Positions 1-7,045 of a stretch of 33,836 bases of DNA are shown piece by piece. Origin of the DNA: Pirellulales bacterium (lineage in GTDB: Bacteria; Planctomycetota; Planctomycetia; Pirellulales; JANQPP01). The stretch is taken from contig JANQPP010000097.1 of assembly GCA_028289405.1 (NCBI GenBank), positions 1 through 33,836 of the forward strand, written 5' to 3'. Under the pieces are notes generated by a model. The model was not told the DNA's origin. It made no database searches and saw only the letters and a program-made list of their open reading frames with translations. A program made the translations under genes and the position numbers. Every line of letters begins with the position of its first letter. The first letter of the stretch is position 1.

Positions 1-504
1 GTCGTAGGACATCACGTTGGCCACCGTCTCCAGGCCGTCCGGCGTGTTCCGCAGATGGATCCAACCGAAGACATCCCGCTGCTCGGGCTCAAAAGCACCT
101 TCTGGACCTGTCCGCACTCCAAGGTAAAATTCGTCGCTGCCGACAAAGATGGGATTTCCGGGGATTGGGCCCTGATCGGCAATGTCACGTAGTAAAGGAA
201 ATTCCCTCGCCTCGATGGTATCGAACGTGAATTCGTCCCCCGGTTCCACCAGGAACCAATCCGAAGCTTCATCGACGTTGTACGTAATTACCCGCAGATT
301 CTCGCCGTCGTAATCGAACCAGACTTGCGTAAAATCGCCATGCAGGTCTTGGAAAACCGTCGCCAAGTAGTTGGAATCTCCCAAAAGTCCAAACGACTCC
401 ACATGCGGCTCAAAGGTGAGGTTGTCGTTTTCCACGATCGTGGTGGCGGCGAGGGGCGTGGTTCCCAGTGCCAGCAGCAAGGCGAGATAAGTGGCGGTCC
501 GCAT
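1..504 (-). CDS. Secreted protein of unknown function, 3' end cut by window edge
   Basis: An open frame runs from an ATG at 504 to the left edge with no stop, giving 168 codons of an incomplete protein. A strong Shine-Dalgarno GGAGGAG lies just upstream of the ATG, which decides the start. The N-terminus is a typical Sec signal peptide: MRTATYLALLLALGTTPLAA, with an Ala-X-Ala-like cleavage region near residue 20. The mature part is acidic and beta-rich, with segments such as DFTQVWFDYDGENLRV and DVFGWIHLRNTPDGLE. This is the style of planctomycete exported proteins that often end in a PEP-CTERM anchor. The C-terminus is outside the window, so an anchor cannot be checked. I do not recognise a named family. 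Confidence is high that it is a gene and low for any function. Confidence 0.75.
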   Translation of the reverse strand, partial: MRTATYLALLLALGTTPLAATTIVENDNLTFEPHVESFGLLGDSNYLATVFQDLHGDFTQVWFDYDGENLRVITYNVDEASDWFLVEPGDEFTFDTIEAREFPLLRDIADQGPIPGNPIFVGSDEFYLGVRTGPEGAFEPEQRDVFGWIHLRNTPDGLETVANVMSYD

Positions 505-753
505 AATTCGCTCCTCCGCGTGAATGGCAGCCCCCGGTCCGCGTCGTCCGGCGCACGATTTTCGTTCGCCTGACGTACCATCATGATAATCTTCTACCCC
601 CCCCCCTCACGCAAGCAGTTGGAGGAAGATTTCTGGAATTTTGTCTGAGGGGACTGCGGATACGGAGGAGTCTATTTGGCAACCGCTCGGAGCGCGCACG
701 GGGAGTATCGAGAGGAGGGAAAGCAAGGAGGAAGCGGAGAACTGGCGGGAAGG

Positions 754-1005
754 CTACTCTTTCTCCGCAGCCTTCTTTTTGCCCCGCTTGAGGCTGGCGT
801 AGCCGGCGTTGGCGAACTTGTTTTTGAACTTCTCGATGCGGCCCGCCGTGTCCACGTATTTCAGCTTGCCGGTGTAGAAGGGATGGCAGGCGTTGCAGAT
901 GTCGACCTTAAGCTCGGGCCGGGTGGCGCCGGTGGTGAAGGTGTTGCCACAGCCGCACTTGACGACGGCTTCCTCGAAATACTTGGGGTGGATATCGGCC
1001 TTCAT
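754..1005 (-). CDS. rpmE: 50S ribosomal protein L31
   Basis: This 83-aa protein is bacterial ribosomal protein L31, a component of the large subunit that bridges to the small subunit at the central protuberance. The start MKADIHPKY and the middle segment [20 protein letters not shown] are family hallmarks. It is the zinc-binding (C+) form: Cys17, Cys19, Cys37 and Cys40 make the CxC...CxxC site. The Lys-rich tail [11 protein letters not shown] is slightly longer than in many homologues. The sequence AAGGGA before the ATG serves as the ribosome binding site. A -10-like TATGAT on the minus strand (1052-1057) has no good -35 partner. The gene probably sits in its own unit or follows the small 71-aa gene 93 bp upstream. 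Confidence 0.97.
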   Translation of the reverse strand: MKADIHPKYFEEAVVKCGCGNTFTTGATRPELKVDICNACHPFYTGKLKYVDTAGRIEKFKNKFANAGYASLKRGKKKAAEKE

Positions 1006-1098
1006 GATCGGGTCCCTTCACGCCTCGGGCAAAAATCTCGACAGACCTTTTATCATACGAGATCCCCCCTGGCCCGGGCAACCCGCGTTCCAACCTGA

Positions 1099-1314
1099 TC
1101 AAGGTCCAACGGGAGGGGCCGGCACGGCGACGGGGTTGGAATCGGCGGCAGCGGGCGCGTGGAAGGCGGGGAGCGTCTTGGGAGCGGCCGTCCGTAACAC
1201 GTCTTTGATACGGGAGTTGAGTCGATCCAGATCCTTCAGCACCTGGTCCTGTTCCCGCTCCAGGGCCTCCATCGTTTGGCTAGGACCGTAAAAATCCGTC
1301 TGCGAGTGCTCCAT
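1099..1314 (-). CDS. Small coiled-coil protein of unknown function (71 aa)
   Basis: A short open frame begins with an ATG preceded by GAGGGGA, a good ribosome binding site. The predicted protein has a charged helical segment, residues about 14-42 (TMEALEREQDQVLKDLDRLN and onward), with heptad-like spacing that suggests a coiled coil. A Pro/Ala/Val-rich tail follows, which may be disordered. No signal peptide or membrane segment is visible. It lies between pepF (166 bp upstream) and rpmE (93 bp downstream), all on the same strand. I do not recognise a family. The start signal and protein-like composition make it a likely gene, but it is short and could be chance. Confidence 0.6.
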   Translation of the reverse strand: MEHSQTDFYGPSQTMEALEREQDQVLKDLDRLNSRIKDVLRTAAPKTLPAFHAPAAADSNPVAVPAPPVGP

Positions 1315-1445
1315 CGACTGCGGTCCCCTCGGCAGGAATCTCTGAAATGGCGGGAAGAAACTACCCGCCCCCGCAGATGGTTATCGGAATCTGAACCTGG
1401 CCGCGCCGAACCTTCTTGGAAAAGTTGGCCAGCGATCGCTCTTTA

Positions 1446-1482
1446 GAGCCGGCGGCTAGCCGCTGCGTACCGTCGGCGGCTC
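1446..1482 (-). terminator. Possible hairpin at the 3' end of pepF
   Basis: GAGCCG (1446-1451) pairs with CGGCTC (1477-1482), and the stem can extend inward across one mismatch. The inner segment contains the palindrome GCGGCTAGCCGC. It overlaps the last bases of the pepF stop codon. No T-tract follows on the minus strand, so a Rho-independent terminator is doubtful; an mRNA 3' end structure is equally possible. Confidence 0.3.
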
Positions 1483-3292
1483 AATTCTCCGGCTTGAGGT
1501 CTTCGAGTTGCGTGACCAGGTCATCGAGGTAAGCCAACGCACGATCGACCGGTTCGGGCTGTTCCATGTCCACGCCCGCGTCCCGCAGCAAGTCCAGCGG
1601 ATACTTAGAGCAACCGCCACGCAGGAAGCCGAGATAGGCGTCCAATTCGGATTTGCCTCCTTCCAGCACGCCTTGGGCGAGGGCTATCGCCGCCGACATG
1701 CCGGTGGCGTACTTGTAGACGTAGAACGCCCGGTAGAAATGGGGGATACGCAGGCATTCCAGCGATAGCTCGTCATCAATTGTGAACTCGGGTCCGAGAT
1801 AGGCTTCGAGCAGTTCTCGATAGATTTTCTTGAAGCTCTCCGTGGTGGCCGGCTCTCCCGACTCGACCATCTCGTGCGTCCGTTTTTCGAATTCCGCGAA
1901 CATGGTCTGCCGGATCAGCGTGGCCCGGACGGAATCGATTTCGCGGTTGAGCAGGTACGCGCGTTCCTGGCGGTTTTTGGCATGTTTGAGCAAGTAGTGG
2001 CTGAGCAGTTGTTCGTTGAACGTGCTGGCCACCTCCGCCACGAAGATCGTGTAGTTGTAATACTGAAACGGCTGGTGCTTGGCGGAGTAGTAGCTGTGCA
2101 TGGAATGGCCCGCCTCGTGGGCCAACGTGAAGACGTGGTCCAGCACGTCCGGCTGGTAGTTCATCATGATGTACGGCTGGGCATCGAAGGTGCCGTAGCT
2201 GAAAGCGCCGCTCTGTTTACCCCGGTTGGGATACCGGTCGCACCAGCCCCCCTCTAGCCCTTCTCGCAGCCCGCGCACGTATTCCTTGCCTAGCGGATTC
2301 AGCGAATCCAAGCAGAGGGAGACGGCTTCATTCCAGGGCCGCTGTTTCTTGCGGTCCCGAAAGATGGGCACATAAGTATCGTAGAAATGGATGCGGGAGA
2401 TCTTCATCGCCCGCCGCCGCCACTGGTAATAGCGGTGGACCGTGGGCAAGTTCCGGCGGACAGAGGAAATCAAATTGTCATAGACGGTTTCCGGCACGTC
2501 GTCGCTGAACAGCGACGCCGCCAAAGCGCTTTTGTAACCTCGGGCCCGCGCTTGGTAGATGTCGGTGTGCAGAGAACCGGCGAGCGACGCGGCGAACGTG
2601 TTTTCGTGGGCTTCGAACTGGGCGTAGTATTTTCGAAAAGCGGTCCGCCGCACCTTGCGTTCCCGGGATTGCAGCAGCGAACTGAACGTGGCGTGGCTCA
2701 GTTCCACGGACGTGCCGTCCTCCTTGCGGACCATTCCGAACTTGAGGTCGGCATCGTTGAGCTGCTGGAAGATCTGCTGCGGCGCATGGGACACCTCGGC
2801 CTGCATGGCCAGCAATTTCTCCTCGCGTTTGGAAAGCGTGTGCGGCTTGTAACGCCAGAGCCGCTCCAGCGTGAGGCGATGCGGCTCCAGCGATTTGGCC
2901 TTGAGAAACCGCTCCATCGTGGCCCGGGGGAGCGCCAAAATCTCGGGCCGGAGATAGCTGGCACGTTCGGTCGCCAGGCGGGCCACATGGCGGAAGCGAC
3001 CCATCATCCGTTGGTAGGTGGGATTGGCCGTGTCCTCGGCGGTCTTCAAAAAGGCGTAGGCTCCCAAACGCTCCGCGAGACGGTCGAATTCATTGTCGAA
3101 ATCGAGACATCGCGCCAAGGTTTTCGGATTCGTGGCCAGCTTGCCGCGAAATTCGTCGTAACCTTCCGCCTGCGTTTCCCAGCGCGCGAAGGCCGTTTCC
3201 CATTGGTCGTCCGTCGCGAACAAGCTCGTCAGATTCCAGCAGTCCTCGGGCTGGACATCGCTTCGATGGGGGAGTTTGCCGGTTTTTTTCAT
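1481..3292 (-). CDS. pepF: Oligoendopeptidase F, M3 family zinc metallopeptidase
   Basis: This 603-aa protein is a cytoplasmic M3B metallopeptidase that cleaves short peptides. The zinc motif HEAGH is at residues 392-396 inside FTLAHEAGHSMHSYY, where the two His residues and a downstream Glu bind zinc and Glu393 is catalytic. The C-terminal part (HFYRAFYVYKYATGMSAA) matches the conserved end of the PepF family, and the length is typical (about 600 aa). The N-terminal 120 residues are the helical oligopeptidase F domain. The start ATG has AGGAAG about 6 bases upstream. It follows fabH by 65 bp on the same strand and may be co-transcribed, but no metabolic link between the two is evident. Nothing indicates truncation. 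Confidence 0.96.
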   Translation of the reverse strand: MKKTGKLPHRSDVQPEDCWNLTSLFATDDQWETAFARWETQAEGYDEFRGKLATNPKTLARCLDFDNEFDRLAERLGAYAFLKTAEDTANPTYQRMMGRFRHVARLATERASYLRPEILALPRATMERFLKAKSLEPHRLTLERLWRYKPHTLSKREEKLLAMQAEVSHAPQQIFQQLNDADLKFGMVRKEDGTSVELSHATFSSLLQSRERKVRRTAFRKYYAQFEAHENTFAASLAGSLHTDIYQARARGYKSALAASLFSDDVPETVYDNLISSVRRNLPTVHRYYQWRRRAMKISRIHFYDTYVPIFRDRKKQRPWNEAVSLCLDSLNPLGKEYVRGLREGLEGGWCDRYPNRGKQSGAFSYGTFDAQPYIMMNYQPDVLDHVFTLAHEAGHSMHSYYSAKHQPFQYYNYTIFVAEVASTFNEQLLSHYLLKHAKNRQERAYLLNREIDSVRATLIRQTMFAEFEKRTHEMVESGEPATTESFKKIYRELLEAYLGPEFTIDDELSLECLRIPHFYRAFYVYKYATGMSAAIALAQGVLEGGKSELDAYLGFLRGGCSKYPLDLLRDAGVDMEQPEPVDRALAYLDDLVTQLEDLKPEN

Positions 3293-3325
3293 GCTTCCTG
3301 CCTTCGTGGATACTGATTCCTACCG

Positions 3326-3349
3326 GCGAGTGGCGTGCCAAACACTCGC
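3326..3349 (-). other. Intercistronic hairpin between fabH and pepF
   Basis: GCGAGTG (3326-3332) and CACTCGC (3343-3349) form a perfect 7-bp stem with a 10-base loop just after the fabH stop codon. There is no T-run, so it is more likely an mRNA stability or processing element than an intrinsic terminator. Confidence 0.35.
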
Positions 3350-3357
3350 ACGTGAGA

Positions 3358-4377
3358 TTACCAGCGCAACAATGCCGTTCCCCAAGCAAGTCCCGCGCCG
3401 AATCCGCTGATGACCACGTCGTCCCCTCGTTTCAAACGTCCTTGCCGATGAACCTCATCCAGCGCCAAGGGGACGCTGCCCGCGGAGGTATTGCCATATT
3501 GATCCAAATTCACCACGACGCGGTCCATGTCCAGATCCAACTGGCTCGCGGCGGCTTCCAAGATCCGCAAGTTGGCCTGGTGCAGCACGAACAGGTCCAC
3601 GTCACGCACGTCCTTTTCCGCCGCGTTGCACACCTGTTGGATCGTCTCGACGAGCATTCGAATGGCCCATTTGAACACCGGTTTCCCGTCCATGTGCAGC
3701 CAATGCAAATCTTGCTGCAGTCCCTCGCAAGAAAGCGGCAGGCGGGTTCCGCCCATGCGGCAGCAGAGCAATTCCGCCCCGGAACCGTCGGCTCCCAAGG
3801 TGTAGGCCATCAGCCCCTGCTCGGCGTCCCCTTTCCGCAACAGCACGGCCCCGGCCCCGTCCCCGAAGAGGGGGTACGTCTTTTTATCCCGAGGATTGAC
3901 CACTCGTGAATTGCAGTCCGCGCCGATCACCAAGGCAAGTTGGCTGCAACCGGTGGCCACGAACTGCATCCCCGTCACGAGCGAATAGACGAAACCCGCG
4001 CATGCAGCTTGCAAGTCCATGGCGGGAACCCGCAATCCCAATTCGTCCTGCACGCGGCAGGCCGTAGAAGGCACCGGCATGTCTCCCGTGAAAGTTCCCA
4101 CGATGAGCAGGTCGATGTCGTCTGGACGCACGCCGGCCTGTTCGAGGCAGGCGCGGGAAGCGGCGATGGCCATGTCGCTGGTGGCGACTTCCGGCGGCGC
4201 GTGACGGCGCTCGAGGATGCCGGTCCGCTGCACGATCCATTCGGAATCACAACCGAGGGCCGCCAGGTCCTCATTACGCACGATGGGTTCCGGCACATGG
4301 CTGCCCGTGGAAAGAATCTCCACGCCCATCAGCCGATGCAACGGAAACTTATCCGTGGGTTGCGAATCCCGAGACAT
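3358..4377 (-). CDS. fabH: Beta-ketoacyl-ACP synthase III
   Basis: FabH starts fatty acid synthesis by condensing acetyl-CoA (or another acyl-CoA) with malonyl-ACP. The thiolase-fold catalytic triad is complete: Cys126 in AACAGFVYS, His266 in VLHQANLRI and Asn296 in YGNTSAGSVPLAL. The motif ERRHAPPE and the C-terminal GFGAGLAWGTALLRW are also typical. At 339 aa it is about 15 residues longer than many homologues because of the N-terminal extension MSRDSQPTDKFPLHRL. An internal ATG at codon 17 would give the usual length but has no ribosome binding site, while CAGGATAATG precedes the chosen start. It lies 51 bp after the oxidoreductase gene and 65 bp before pepF. Other fab genes are not nearby, so it could be one of several KAS III paralogues. 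Confidence 0.95.
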   Translation of the reverse strand: MSRDSQPTDKFPLHRLMGVEILSTGSHVPEPIVRNEDLAALGCDSEWIVQRTGILERRHAPPEVATSDMAIAASRACLEQAGVRPDDIDLLIVGTFTGDMPVPSTACRVQDELGLRVPAMDLQAACAGFVYSLVTGMQFVATGCSQLALVIGADCNSRVVNPRDKKTYPLFGDGAGAVLLRKGDAEQGLMAYTLGADGSGAELLCCRMGGTRLPLSCEGLQQDLHWLHMDGKPVFKWAIRMLVETIQQVCNAAEKDVRDVDLFVLHQANLRILEAAASQLDLDMDRVVVNLDQYGNTSAGSVPLALDEVHRQGRLKRGDDVVISGFGAGLAWGTALLRW

Positions 4378-4428
4378 GAAGCATTATCCTGAAGACGTGC
4401 ATCCCGCAGAGAAAAGATTCAAGCCGAT

Positions 4429-5547
4429 TCATTGCTGAGCTTCGGAAGGGAAGTCCAGCTCGATCCAGCGGCGCTGGCGATGCGAGGCGAGCACCGCGTC
4501 CGCCACGATCTGAGCCAGCCACCCATGATAGAAGCTTGGCTCAGCCTGGCGCTTTTCCGTGATCGCCGAGATGAATTCCCAGAGAATATCATAACGAAAG
4601 ACCGTGGAGGGTTCCCCATCGCGTGGGTCACGTGGGCTACCGGCCGGTTTGAGAAATTCCTCGGGCACGTCCACGGGCGCCAAATCCTCGCCGGTGCGGC
4701 CCAGCAAAATCTGGTTGGGGCAGTGCAACTGGTAGACGGCGGACCCCTCCGACCCGTTCACCTCCGCCCATTCGTGGCCGAATCCTTTACGGCCGTAACC
4801 TTTGGCCAACGTGGTTCCTTCCCAAACACCGGTGGCACCATTGGCGAATTCCCCGATGAGCGACGACCAATCGTCCACCTCCGAGGGCGGGCAAGGCTGG
4901 CCGTCCTGCGTCCGGTCGCGAGGCACGAAGCGGGCCACCGCGCCGCAAACCGCACTCAGCGGACCCAGCAAATCCATACCGAAATCGAGCCGGTGGATCG
5001 TCATGTCGTACAGGTCGCCGGCACCGGCGGTGGCCTGGTATTGCCGCCAACCCCAACTGGTTTCCGGCCAATCCAAAAAGCGTTGGCTACGAAAGTGGCG
5101 GGGCTCTCCCAGTTTTCCGGAAGTCAGCAAATGCCGCAGGTACCGCATGGCGGGTGCGAAGCGATATGTGAAGGCGGTCATGTGCACCACGCCCGCATCC
5201 CGCGCCGCGCCATACATTTCGCCCGCCTGGTCCGCGCTCAGTCCCAGCGGTTTTTCACATAGTACGTGCTTTCCTGCCCGCGCGGCGGCCATGGCCACCG
5301 GTGCATGCGTCTCGTTGGGCGTGGCAATCACCACCGCGTTCACGTCCGGATCCTGGCAGATTTCCAGGGGATCGGCGGACAACTTCTCCACACCCCAATC
5401 GCTGCGCCGCTGTTGCAACAGTCCAGCATTGGTGTCGCAGGCCGCGACGAGTTCCACGCGCGGGTCCAGCCGGGCCGCCGGAACATGATGGTAGTCGCTG
5501 ACCGCGCCCGCTCCCACGATCGCTAGCCGAATCTTGTCTTCCGCCAA
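4429..5547 (-). CDS. Gfo/Idh/MocA family NAD(P)-dependent oxidoreductase
   Basis: This 372-aa protein has the two-domain layout of the Gfo/Idh/MocA family, which oxidises or reduces sugars, inositols and related polyols with NAD(P). The Rossmann fold is clear: IVGAGAVSDYH near residues 10-20, an acidic beta2 end (AACDTN), and the hallmark GKHVLCEKP with Glu98-Lys99-Pro100, where the Lys is usually catalytic. The C-terminal half contains the alpha/beta domain with YDMTIHRLDFGMDLLG, carrying the conserved His of the active site. No signal peptide is present, so it is probably cytoplasmic. The start is TTG; GGGGTAGGT lies upstream and no ATG fits better. Planctomycetes carry dozens of these genes, so the substrate cannot be assigned. 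It is first of a possible three-gene run with fabH and pepF. Confidence 0.93.
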   Translation of the reverse strand: MAEDKIRLAIVGAGAVSDYHHVPAARLDPRVELVAACDTNAGLLQQRRSDWGVEKLSADPLEICQDPDVNAVVIATPNETHAPVAMAAARAGKHVLCEKPLGLSADQAGEMYGAARDAGVVHMTAFTYRFAPAMRYLRHLLTSGKLGEPRHFRSQRFLDWPETSWGWRQYQATAGAGDLYDMTIHRLDFGMDLLGPLSAVCGAVARFVPRDRTQDGQPCPPSEVDDWSSLIGEFANGATGVWEGTTLAKGYGRKGFGHEWAEVNGSEGSAVYQLHCPNQILLGRTGEDLAPVDVPEEFLKPAGSPRDPRDGEPSTVFRYDILWEFISAITEKRQAEPSFYHGWLAQIVADAVLASHRQRRWIELDFPSEAQQ

Positions 5548-5650
5548 GGGTACCTACCCCAAAGAACTACATGCATCGAAATGGAAAGTCGCGTCTGGAA
5601 TGGCCTCAAGGTACGGGCTCTCACTGACCACCACAAGTCCCGGCATTGGG

Positions 5651-5679
5651 GTGCCTCACCACCGATGAGGGTGATGCAC
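5651..5679 (-). terminator. Possible hairpin downstream of the 5694-6362 gene
   Basis: GTGC/GCAC and TCACC/GGTGA arms, separated by one C-T mismatch, form a 9-bp stem with a 9-base loop immediately past the stop codon at 5694. There is no T-run on the minus strand, so intrinsic termination is uncertain. Confidence 0.3.
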
Positions 5680-5693
5680 GTTGAGCGGACCGA

Positions 5694-6362
5694 TTACGCC
5701 GCCTCGAATTCATACCAACGTCCTGCCCGAGTGCGCCCCACGGCACGCGCGGCGCCAGTTTTCAGGAGGCAGTAGGCGATCTTTTGTGCCCGCCAGCGAG
5801 GAATCTCCAGCCGCTCGGCGAGTTGTCCCGTGTGAAAGGGAGTGTCCACGTCGTTCGGAAACAGCGAAAGCAAGTCGTGGGCGGTTTCGAATCGATAGGT
5901 TTCATGCATGGCGAGGAGCGATTGGTCGGCGACGCAATGATCCTTGGCTCTCCATCGGCGTCGGCGGCCATGCCCCGGATAACGTGCCTCTTCGACGTCC
6001 ACCAAGGGCACCTCCAACGCGAGCCGCGGATGGGGAAAGACCTGCACGAAATGCACCAGGTCATCGAAGATTTCCAAAATGTCTCCCCGCTTGGGGCTCC
6101 AGCGACGGGACGCGACCTGGCCCCCTTTCTTCTTGTGCCGCACGATTTGCTTGCGATGAATTAGCGGCTTGACCACCAGCACATCGTGGCGAAGCAGTAG
6201 CCGCCGCAACTTGTCGCGTAATTGCCCCAAGCCGGCGTGCTGGATTTCCACCAACTCATCCGGGTTGATCACATCAATGCGGAAGGATTCCAAGCGGCCT
6301 TCAAGAACGCCGCCGTCGCGACGAAAGTGCTCCTTCAGCGCGCGATGTAGCGAGGTCTCCAT
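5694..6362 (-). CDS. Conserved planctomycete-type protein, nuclease-like core plus winged-helix-like C-terminus
   Basis: This protein is about 222 aa and has no signal peptide. I recall the opening METSLHRALKE and the segments ELVEIQ, VVKPL, SPKRGD and FPHPRLALEVPLVDVEEAR from planctomycete unknown-function proteins (perhaps DUF8091), but that is memory, not a search. The first 80 residues show hydrophobic strands with an Asp then Glu-x-Gln (FRIDVI...ELVEIQ), followed by a helix and VLVVKP. That order resembles a PD-(D/E)XK nuclease core with Gln in place of Lys. Residues about 150-220 (LLSLFPNDVDTPFHTGQLAE through GRWYEFEA) look like a winged helix. An in-frame TTG at 6377 is an alternative start; neither has a strong ribosome binding site. 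It follows pyrE by 44 bp and is likely co-transcribed with it. Confidence 0.8.
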   Translation of the reverse strand: METSLHRALKEHFRRDGGVLEGRLESFRIDVINPDELVEIQHAGLGQLRDKLRRLLLRHDVLVVKPLIHRKQIVRHKKKGGQVASRRWSPKRGDILEIFDDLVHFVQVFPHPRLALEVPLVDVEEARYPGHGRRRRWRAKDHCVADQSLLAMHETYRFETAHDLLSLFPNDVDTPFHTGQLAERLEIPRWRAQKIAYCLLKTGAARAVGRTRAGRWYEFEAA

Positions 6363-6406
6363 GCGATCGAGCGGCAAGGTCTTCGTGAATGTGGTACCGA
6401 ATGGCC

Positions 6407-6961
6407 CTAAGCGTTGCTGGGCGTCACGCCCAGGTCTTCCACGGTGAACAGGCTGTCAAAGCGGTAGCCACGCTCGGTGAACGCCTCTCGCCCCCCCTCC
6501 ATGCGGTCGACCACGGTGATGACCCGCTCCACGCGAAGCCCGAATTCCTCGGCTCGCTCGATGGCCAAGAGGGAAGAGCCGCCCGTGGTCACAACGTCCT
6601 CCACGATGGTGGCGGAATCGCCCGGCGCCACGGGGCCTTCAATATACCGGTTCGTGCCGTGCCCTTTGCTCTCCTTGCGGACCAGAAAGCCCTTCAGCGG
6701 CAACTGCCGGCCACCGGCAATCGTCAACACAGAGGCCACAAGCGGATCCGCCCCGATGGACATGCCACCAACGGCAACGGGCATGTTGTCTTGTAGAAGT
6801 TCAAGAATCCCCTCACCGATGAGGTGGGCACCCGCCGCGTCGAGCGTGACCTGTTTTCCATCGAGATAGTACGAAGCTTTTTTTCCGGAAGCGAGCGTGA
6901 AGTCCCCGAATTTGAGGGACTTTTCTCGTAGCAGATCGATCAGTGCTTCGCGGTTGAACAC
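6407..6961 (-). CDS. pyrE: Orotate phosphoribosyltransferase
   Basis: PyrE converts orotate and PRPP to orotidine 5'-phosphate, the fifth step of de novo pyrimidine synthesis, in the cytoplasm. The PRPP-binding loop IVEDVVTTGGSS is intact (Glu121-Asp122 with the chosen start), as are the N-terminal KFGDFTLASGKKASYYLD and the catalytic-loop segment RKESKGHGTNRYIEG. I chose the GTG at 6961 because GAGGG lies upstream and the protein then begins VFNREALIDLL, giving 184 aa, a normal length. The same frame stays open to an ATG at 7042 (211 aa), but the extra 27 residues do not look like the family. It lies downstream of the LysM gene, which ends at 7046, and the two probably share a transcript. 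Confidence 0.94.
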   Translation of the reverse strand: MFNREALIDLLREKSLKFGDFTLASGKKASYYLDGKQVTLDAAGAHLIGEGILELLQDNMPVAVGGMSIGADPLVASVLTIAGGRQLPLKGFLVRKESKGHGTNRYIEGPVAPGDSATIVEDVVTTGGSSLLAIERAEEFGLRVERVITVVDRMEGGREAFTERGYRFDSLFTVEDLGVTPSNA

Positions 6962-7045
6962 GGTGGACACGCCCTCGCGGCTAGGTAGAGACTGTCGGCG
7001 TACTGCGAAAGGCGCGGCCATGCACCCCGCGACCGCCGGCAAAAG

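Noticed and set aside
1432..1441. AGCGATCGCT palindrome near the pepF stop
   Set aside because: A 10-base palindrome is expected by chance in a window of this size and has no partner copy nearby.
2387..3316. A 309-codon open frame on the plus strand
   Set aside because: It is fully antisense to pepF, with Arg/Gly/Val-rich composition expected from the reversed frame of a high-GC gene, and no ribosome binding site.
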